Part shown: one piece after another, positions 6,360-10,956 of the stretch
How positions within the stretch are numbered: position 1 is the first letter of the stretch
How the letters are laid out: the number at the start of each line of letters is the position of its first letter
NCBI GenBank assembly: GCA_934255105.1
Contig: CAKQNH010000081.1
Coordinates: 1-10,956 of the forward strand
Reading direction: 5' to 3'
Origin: an uncultured Pirellulaceae bacterium
Lineage (GTDB): Bacteria; Planctomycetota; Planctomycetia; Pirellulales; Pirellulaceae
Length of the DNA stretch: 10,956 nucleotides
Translations under genes and position numbers: made by a program
Notes under the pieces: generated by a model
What the model was told of the DNA's origin: nothing
Seen by the model: only the letters and a program-made list of their open reading frames with translations
Database searches by the model: none

Positions 6360-7414
6360 CGAACCAGTTGAGCTCCTTCGTTGGTGGCAGCGTAGCCGCC
6401 TCTCTGTTCGGTAAAGGTGAACTCAGCCCAGATCGGCATGTGGTCTGAAATGCGCAGCGCGTCGGCCATCTGCACTTGAAACATCTGTTCCATGTCCAGC
6501 ACTCCGGAGCGTCCAGTGAACTCGCGGACCGCTTGGCGATCAAATACGAAGTTGTCGTACGTTTTGTTTTTGCGTGTATTGGTGGGGATGCCGTCGATGG
6601 CTGGTTCAAACCCAGGGATCCGCCCGAGCTTTTGAAACTGAGACGGGGCTGCGTTGAGGTCTCCCAGCAGGATCACGTCATCTTCAGGGTATTCGAACTG
6701 GCGAACGTTGATGTAGACGTCGGCCAACACGTCCAGCTCATAAGCGATCTGGCTTGGATCGGTGTGAATATTGATCAGCGTAAAAGTGAAAGGCGCGCCG
6801 CTGGTAATCGTTTCAAACCGACCCACAAAGGGTTCGCGATGCAACACGTCGTCATCGTCTTGCACCACGTAACAGAAATTGTCGCCGCTGCGCACGCGAG
6901 TGGTATCGTAGACAAAGGCATACTGTTCGTAGTAACCCGTGGCTTCACGACCGATGCGCGGACTGATGGTATAGCTGTAACTCGACCCGTCCGCATTGAC
7001 ATGCTCTAGCAATTGAGGCACTGTGCGCTGGTCCTGGCTGGTGATCTCCTGCAGCGCGATCACGTCGAAGCGGCGAATGATGGCTGCGAATTTATCCATG
7101 ACCCAGCTATTGCCCAGTTTGCTCGGCCCTAACCGCTGCATGTTGAAACTGCCGATGAGCAGCGTGCTAGGGTGGCGATCGGGCATCGTGATCACACTGC
7201 CCGCGGCGGTGCGAGAACTTACCGTGGTGGTCGTATTCGAGGGCGCTGCGGAGGTCGCATTCGTTGGCGCTGCGGAGGTGGGATACGCCTCCGAGGAACT
7301 GGCAGGGGTGGCCGCGTCGGGGGAGAGTGGAATTGAATTGGGGTCACATCCCAGATAGCCACCCAGGCCGATCAGGAACAGGACCATCAGGGGAGTGATT
7401 GGTAGCGAACGCAT
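6356..7414 (-). CDS. DNase I-like endonuclease/exonuclease/phosphatase protein, probable lipoprotein
   Basis: This 352-residue protein resembles DNase I along most of its length. The N-terminus has a hydrophobic segment (8-22) ending in GYLGC, an imperfect lipobox with Cys23, so it is probably exported and may be lipid-anchored. A Ser/Thr/Ala/Pro linker runs from about 30 to 72. The catalytic domain starts at about 85: FNMQRLG (N91), FDVIALQE (E123), YYEQYAFVYD (E163), REPFVGRF (R193), INIHTDP (H217), LLGDLNA (D252, N254), TYDNFVFD (D287) and ISDHMPIWAEF (D324, H325). These align in order with the metal-binding and catalytic residues of mammalian DNase I, so divalent-metal-dependent DNA cleavage is likely, although other phosphodiesters are possible in this superfamily. 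The structural Cys pair next to the GDFNA motif in DNase I is absent. ATG 7414 has a GGAGG site seven bases upstream. Its stop overlaps the stop of the convergent acyl-CoA dehydrogenase-like gene by four bases. Confidence 0.92.
   Translation of the reverse strand: MRSLPITPLMVLFLIGLGGYLGCDPNSIPLSPDAATPASSSEAYPTSAAPTNATSAAPSNTTTTVSSRTAAGSVITMPDRHPSTLLIGSFNMQRLGPSKLGNSWVMDKFAAIIRRFDVIALQEITSQDQRTVPQLLEHVNADGSSYSYTISPRIGREATGYYEQYAFVYDTTRVRSGDNFCYVVQDDDDVLHREPFVGRFETITSGAPFTFTLINIHTDPSQIAYELDVLADVYINVRQFEYPEDDVILLGDLNAAPSQFQKLGRIPGFEPAIDGIPTNTRKNKTYDNFVFDRQAVREFTGRSGVLDMEQMFQVQMADALRISDHMPIWAEFTFTEQRGGYAATNEGAQLVR
7236..7283 (-). repeat. 24-bp tandem repeat in the linker of the DNase I-like gene
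   Basis: Two 24-bp units (7236-7259 and 7260-7283) share most bases, including GGCGCTGCGGAGGT. They encode two octapeptides of the type SAAPTNAT and SAAPSNTT in the linker between the signal segment and the catalytic domain. The copies differ at about four bases. Confidence 0.8.
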
Positions 7415-7434
7415 CCCGTCGCCTCCGTGCTTGG

Positions 7435-7453
7435 GGAAACCGTGTGGGTTTCC
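7435..7453 (-). other. Perfect 7-bp-stem hairpin between the HEAT-repeat and DNase I-like genes
   Basis: GGAAACC (7435-7441) and GGTTTCC (7447-7453) form a perfect 7-bp stem with a five-base loop. On the minus strand it lies after the HEAT-repeat stop and about 10 bases before the GGAGG ribosome site of the DNase I-like gene. No T-tract follows, so a role as leader structure or mRNA processing site is as likely as weak termination. Confidence 0.55.
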
Positions 7454-7495
7454 GAGTTAGTGAATCCGCTGGGCATCATGCCTGGGTCGGTCGAT

Positions 7496-7987
7496 TTACG
7501 GTGATTGTTTTTCGTGAGCTGCCAGTGCCTGTGTAGCGAGGCGTTTTAGCCGTGGGTCGTCACTTGCGGTCGCATGCCTGAGCGACTCGAGGGTAGCCTC
7601 GTCGAGAGTGCCCGGTTCGCGTTCCGCGATCGAACTAAGCGCCAAAGCGGCTTGTTGTCGCGTGGAGACTGAGGGATGAGTGTTCAAGCATGCCACGATG
7701 TGGCTTTGGTATTTGTGTGCATCGCTCTCGAGCTTGCCCAGCAGAGTGCAGGCCCAAGCGGCTACTGGCGGATGCGGATCGAGGCATCTGTCCGACACGC
7801 TATCAGCCAAGCTGCGAGGGAGCACTTCGACGGTCTGCAGGACATCGCTCGCCCAGGCCCGCGTCTCTTCCTCGTCGTCACTCATAGTGACCAACAAATT
7901 CAGAAGCTGTCCCTCGGGTGGCTCACCGCCTGAGGCGAGCTGCTGTAATTGCTCTAGCGACAAACCTGCGGGTTGAGTGCTCATCAT
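7496..7987 (-). CDS. Small HEAT-repeat-like protein
   Basis: This 163-residue protein looks alpha-helical and made of HEAT-like repeats. Recurring D/H-P-x-V-x-x-x-A-x-x-x-L patterns are visible: DPHPPVAAWACTLLGKL at 70-86, THPSVSTRQQAALALSSIA at 103-121 and DDPRLKRLATQALAAH at 143-158. A degenerate unit with E-T-R-A-W-A-S-D-V-L lies at 41-50. There is no signal peptide or membrane segment, so it is probably cytoplasmic. HEAT proteins of this size usually act as protein-binding scaffolds; no partner is evident. Two ATG codons stand in tandem at 7987 and 7984, with GGGAAG about 12 bases upstream, which is a rather long spacing. It is 81 bp upstream of the DNase I-like gene on the same strand and could share its transcript. 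The annotation as a real gene rests on the repeat pattern and steady frame. Confidence 0.78.
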   Translation of the reverse strand: MMSTQPAGLSLEQLQQLASGGEPPEGQLLNLLVTMSDDEEETRAWASDVLQTVEVLPRSLADSVSDRCLDPHPPVAAWACTLLGKLESDAHKYQSHIVACLNTHPSVSTRQQAALALSSIAEREPGTLDEATLESLRHATASDDPRLKRLATQALAAHEKQSP

Positions 7988-8574
7988 CTATTTCATTTAC
8001 TTCCCGGCGTTTATTCCAGTTTTCCCAATTGCAGTTATCCAAGCAGCCTTCTCAAACAGGGCAGCTCTACGCAACCCGTTTGGCGGAACATGTTTTGGTT
8101 ATGTCTGCCAATAGAGGATTAACCTGGGTACGGCAAGACCTATCGGCTTACAAGCGTTCGTTAAACCGCGCAGGTTTGGTAATGACTTGGCACTATGGTT
8201 TGTGCTATGTCAGCTCTGTGCCGGGCCGGCTGCGCTAGTGCGCCAAGGGGCGTCAGTTTTGGCGGTGATTACGGCGCGGGAAGGATTGATACGGTGGAGA
8301 CTTGTTCGGCGGCAGACTGGCCTGGGATAGAACTGTTTTGCACCGTCAACCACAGTGTGTGGTGAAGGTTCGCGTTAAAAGCTACGACAAGTCGCAGCAG
8401 TCCAAGGAGCGTAACCGCAGATCGCCGATTCGTCTCTCAGACTAAGCCTCAAATGCGTCACTAATACAATTGACGTCCCGAGGGAGAGGATCCAGTGCGA
8501 GCAGAGCTAGCGCAAGAAAATCGATAGGGGAATGGCTCGCGAGTAGTTGTGGGGAACAAAAGTTGTGAGGAATA

Positions 8575-8594
8575 AACGGGCAGGAGTGCCCGTT
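8575..8594. other. Perfect 8-bp-stem hairpin
   Basis: AACGGGCA (8575-8582) and TGCCCGTT (8587-8594) form a perfect 8-bp stem with a GGAG loop. It is about 75 bp before the propeller gene. No T-tract follows on either strand. The loop itself is Shine-Dalgarno-like. It could be a leader hairpin if transcription starts upstream, or the end of an untranslated transcript. Confidence 0.6.
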
Positions 8595-8632
8595 CTGCAT
8601 TGAAGAAAACGGGCGCGGGTAACTAGGTTACG

Positions 8633-8666
8633 TTTGGATAGAAAATAGATTTGGATAGAGAATAGA
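8633..8666. repeat. 17-bp tandem repeat directly upstream of the propeller gene
   Basis: TTTGGATAGAAAATAGA (8633-8649) is followed directly by TTTGGATAGAGAATAGA (8650-8666), with one mismatch. The AT-rich pair ends two bases before the ATG at 8669. The second unit supplies the only purine-rich (AGAG) ribosome-site-like sequence for that start. Confidence 0.88.
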
Positions 8667-8668
8667 CA

Positions 8669-10956
8669 ATGTGCATTGCCATGAAGTTGCACCCACAGAA
8701 ACACTTCCTCCTGACGGCGACTGAGCTGCTGCTGGCCGTTGGGCTGATCGCCGGCTGCGCTGCCAGCGGCCTGGGACAGAACCCACTGGCCCCAGCTAGC
8801 GCTGCCACTTCGCCAGTCCCCAATGACTCCTGGATTGCTATGGCCAAGCAGGATGCCAATCTAAACGACTTGGTAATCCTGAGCGAAGACCACGTTTTGG
8901 CCATTGGTGACCGGGGTTTGATAATTCGCAGCGACAGCGGTGGGCGGAACTGGGAAACGCTGGAGAGTTCGACAACAGCCAATCTGTATGGCATCCGCTT
9001 TTCCTCGCTGGGTTTCGGCTTGGCTGTGGGTGGCTGGGTGGGCTCCGACACACGCATGAGCCATGCGGTCGTGCTGCGCTCTGTGGATGGCGGTCGCCGC
9101 TGGCAAACAGTCTCTACACAACATCTGCCTCGCTTGATCGGCGTGCGTATCCAGGAGAGCCACTGCTTGGCTTGGGGAGACTACAGCCCACAGTGGCGCA
9201 CTAGCTTGTTCGAGAGTTTCGATGGCGGGCAGACATGGCGCGGCGTTCAGCGCCAGCTAGCGGGTAGCCAATCCCCGCTCCCGATCGGTCATGCAACGGC
9301 CGCTGAATTGGCCAGCAACGGACACATGGGAGCGATCGATTCTTTGGGGCGGGCCTACATCGAAGTCCCAACTGGGCCAGCGGAAGACAGGCCGCTGACG
9401 ACTATTGCCGAACCGAATCGGCCGCTGCGCGGCCTGCACTTTACCGGCACAACCTGGATCGCCTGCGGTGCGCACGGCGAGCTGATCACCAGTACAGACG
9501 GTCTCCGCTGGGATGACGCGGCCGTGCCTCTGAGCCCCGCAGCGCAACGGCTGTGCCACTGGCAGGCCATTTCGCAGATTGGCGAAAGGATCTGGGTGTG
9601 TGGGCAACCGGGCTCAATCGTGCTGGTGAGTGAAGACGGTGGAGCCACCTGGCAGGTTCGCCGCACTGGACAAACCTTGCCACTGAGCGGCATGCAGTTT
9701 GTCGATCAGAATCGTGGCTGGGCGACCGGTCCGATGGGGCTGGTGCTGGCCACGCGCGATGGTGGACAATCATGGTACGCGCAGCGCCACACCGCGCGGC
9801 GGCTGGGCATTTTGGCGGTCAGTCGCGATTGGCAGTGTGTCCCTTGGGCACCGCTGGCCGCCGCTGCATGGGATGAACAGATCGCCGTAGCCGCCACAGT
9901 TTATCAAGCGGTGGATGGGATTGAAGAGGCCAACTTCTTGCCCGGCGTGTCGACCGTCTATCGCGACCTAGCGCCTCAGGTGAGTTTAGTCGGGGCCATC
10001 CACATGCCGCTGGAAGACGCGGCTAAGCAAGCGCGGCCAGGTCAGGAGGCAGGTCAGATCAGTGGGCAATTGGCGGTGCAACTGCGTTGCTGGCGGCCCG
10101 ATGTGATTCTGTTGGGCCAGGCGGCACCGGCCAGCAATCTGGTACCGCAGCCAGCGACGGCCTGGCTGGGGCAAAGTTGGTCGTGGGACACTGCTGCACG
10201 TCGACCGCAATCTATGGAGATGGACTCGCTGGCGGCGATGAAATTGAGCTCAGCAGTCGACACGGTCTTGAATGACGAACTGGACCTACCAAGCTGGAGC
10301 ATTAGCAAATTGGCCAGCACCTGCGAGCCAGAACGCGGGCAGTACACGGAACAGAGTGGTCGACTGCTGCGCGCGCCGGGAGTTTCTATCTGGGATTGCC
10401 TGCTGCCATTGTCGCTGCGCGATCGCAGTGCGGCCAAGAACACCAGCATGCGCACCATCTGGACTCAAAGCCAAGCCAAGTCCTCGTTCAATGGCTTGTT
10501 AGGAGCAATCGCGCCAAGCCAAGAAACACAGCGGCAGATCAAAGTTCAAAACATCGGCAACTTCCAATTGGTGATGGGCCGCATACATCGCGATCGCTCG
10601 ATCGAGCAACTGGCCCAAACGCCCGTCGACGATCAATCCATGGAGCAATGGTCCAGCGATTTGGATTTTCTGATGCGTTCGGTCCCCGCCCGCGAATGCG
10701 CGGCTGTACTACAGCATTTGGCAAATCGCTTAAGTGCGACGCAGGACTGGCCGCAACGACAAATCGTCTACCAGCGTCTGACCGAACTGGCACCGCACTC
10801 GGACGCGGCCGATTGGGCGCGGTTGGACCAGTTGGCGTTGGGACTGAGCGACGAGAGCCTAGCTTGGCGTCGTCTTGAGGCGCGCCGCGATAGTGGCTTG
10901 CGACGCACAAATCAGCCATTGCAGCCGATACCCGCTGATGGGCAAGGGACGACTGG
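8669..10956 (+). CDS. Ycf48/BNR-type beta-propeller lipoprotein (3' end beyond window)
   Basis: I translated this gene from the ATG at 8669; it is open for 762 codons to the edge, so the C-terminus is missing. A hydrophobic segment ends in LIAGC (26-30), a good lipobox, so it is probably a lipoprotein outside the cytoplasm. Residues about 55-385 form a propeller of the Ycf48 (photosystem II assembly factor-like) / BNR type. Six Asp-box-like motifs are visible: RSDSGGRNW (87-95), RSVDGGRRW (137-145), ESFDGGQTW (182-190), the shortened STDGLRW (275-281), SEDGGATW (321-328) and TRDGGQSW (362-369). Residues about 390-550 form a module I cannot assign, with LRCWRPDVILLG at 472-483. The region after 660 is helical and TPR-like (REIVYQ-type repeat, QRQIVYQRLTELAPHSDA, 696-713). 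In cyanobacteria Ycf48 helps build photosystem II, but planctomycetes have no photosystem, so the role must differ. An alternative start is ATG 8681, four codons later; neither has a strong ribosome site. Confidence 0.9.
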   Translation, partial: MCIAMKLHPQKHFLLTATELLLAVGLIAGCAASGLGQNPLAPASAATSPVPNDSWIAMAKQDANLNDLVILSEDHVLAIGDRGLIIRSDSGGRNWETLESSTTANLYGIRFSSLGFGLAVGGWVGSDTRMSHAVVLRSVDGGRRWQTVSTQHLPRLIGVRIQESHCLAWGDYSPQWRTSLFESFDGGQTWRGVQRQLAGSQSPLPIGHATAAELASNGHMGAIDSLGRAYIEVPTGPAEDRPLTTIAEPNRPLRGLHFTGTTWIACGAHGELITSTDGLRWDDAAVPLSPAAQRLCHWQAISQIGERIWVCGQPGSIVLVSEDGGATWQVRRTGQTLPLSGMQFVDQNRGWATGPMGLVLATRDGGQSWYAQRHTARRLGILAVSRDWQCVPWAPLAAAAWDEQIAVAATVYQAVDGIEEANFLPGVSTVYRDLAPQVSLVGAIHMPLEDAAKQARPGQEAGQISGQLAVQLRCWRPDVILLGQAAPASNLVPQPATAWLGQSWSWDTAARRPQSMEMDSLAAMKLSSAVDTVLNDELDLPSWSISKLASTCEPERGQYTEQSGRLLRAPGVSIWDCLLPLSLRDRSAAKNTSMRTIWTQSQAKSSFNGLLGAIAPSQETQRQIKVQNIGNFQLVMGRIHRDRSIEQLAQTPVDDQSMEQWSSDLDFLMRSVPARECAAVLQHLANRLSATQDWPQRQIVYQRLTELAPHSDAADWARLDQLALGLSDESLAWRRLEARRDSGLRRTNQPLQPIPADGQGTT

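Larger units (their letters stand above)
7988..8668. other. Long intergenic region without a recognised gene
   Basis: About 680 bp separate the minus-strand HEAT-repeat gene from the plus-strand propeller gene. A plus-strand open frame to 8238 starts inside the HEAT-repeat gene and encodes nothing I recognise. I see no tRNA. Three structures stand out: an ACCACA-GTG-TGTGGT inverted repeat at 8349-8363, an 8-bp-stem hairpin at 8575-8594 and a 17-bp tandem repeat at 8633-8666. The promoters of both flanking genes must lie here, but I cannot place them. Confidence 0.6.

Noticed and set aside
7918..8238. 106-residue plus-strand open frame reaching into the intergenic region
   Set aside because: It starts inside the HEAT-repeat gene on the opposite strand, has no convincing ribosome site and no recognisable domain.
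8349..8363. ACCACA-GTG-TGTGGT inverted repeat as a regulator site
   Set aside because: A single 6-bp stem with a three-base loop far from any gene start is weak; noted but not called.
8669..10956. Interpretation of the propeller protein as a true photosystem II assembly factor
   Set aside because: The name comes from the shared Ycf48-type repeats; the lipobox, extra modules and planctomycete context argue against a photosynthetic role.

Overview
The window looks like chromosomal DNA of a planctomycete, most likely order Pirellulales (Rhodopirellula-like). The main evidence is the gene families. There is a planctomycete-type cytochrome protein with PSCYT1 and DUF1549 domains, a secreted DUF1080 protein, and a large Ycf48-like propeller lipoprotein. 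The moderately GC-rich base composition and loose gene spacing fit. The taxonomic call is inference from gene content; there is no rRNA or marker gene here.

Layout. On the minus strand at the left are the 5' part of a PSCYT1/DUF1549 protein (761 to the edge) and a DUF1080 protein (1771-965). A 295-bp divergent gap follows. On the plus strand come a mannose-1-phosphate guanylyltransferase (2067-3146), a 187-bp gap holding two 33-bp tandem repeats, and then a tight three-gene run: ABC ATPase (3334-4302), ABC-2 permease (4299-5279) and an acyl-CoA dehydrogenase-like protein (5289-6359). That last gene ends tail to tail, overlapping by 4 bp, with a minus-strand DNase I-like predicted lipoprotein (7414-6356), which is preceded by a small HEAT-repeat protein (7987-7496). 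After about 680 bp with no convincing gene, a plus-strand Ycf48/BNR-type lipoprotein starts near 8669 and runs off the right edge.

How the genes fit together. The two left genes are both exported and belong to families that planctomycetes carry in many copies, often linked to carbohydrate breakdown. The guanylyltransferase makes GDP-mannose for surface glycans. The ABC ATPase and permease form one exporter, translationally coupled through an ATGA overlap, and the acyl-CoA dehydrogenase-like gene appears to be translated in the same operon. Nothing links these blocks into one pathway. I found no mobile element, CRISPR array, tRNA or rRNA.

The most interesting points are: a nearly complete DNase I catalytic set in a predicted membrane-anchored bacterial protein; an acyl-CoA dehydrogenase-like protein that seems to lack the usual catalytic glutamate; an ABC ATPase with atypical Q-loop and signature motifs and an octapeptide tandem repeat; an unassigned module after the Ycf48-like propeller; and a recurring pattern of two-copy short tandem duplications (13, 17, 24, 24 and 33 bp). 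I did not find clear evidence of a wholly new system.
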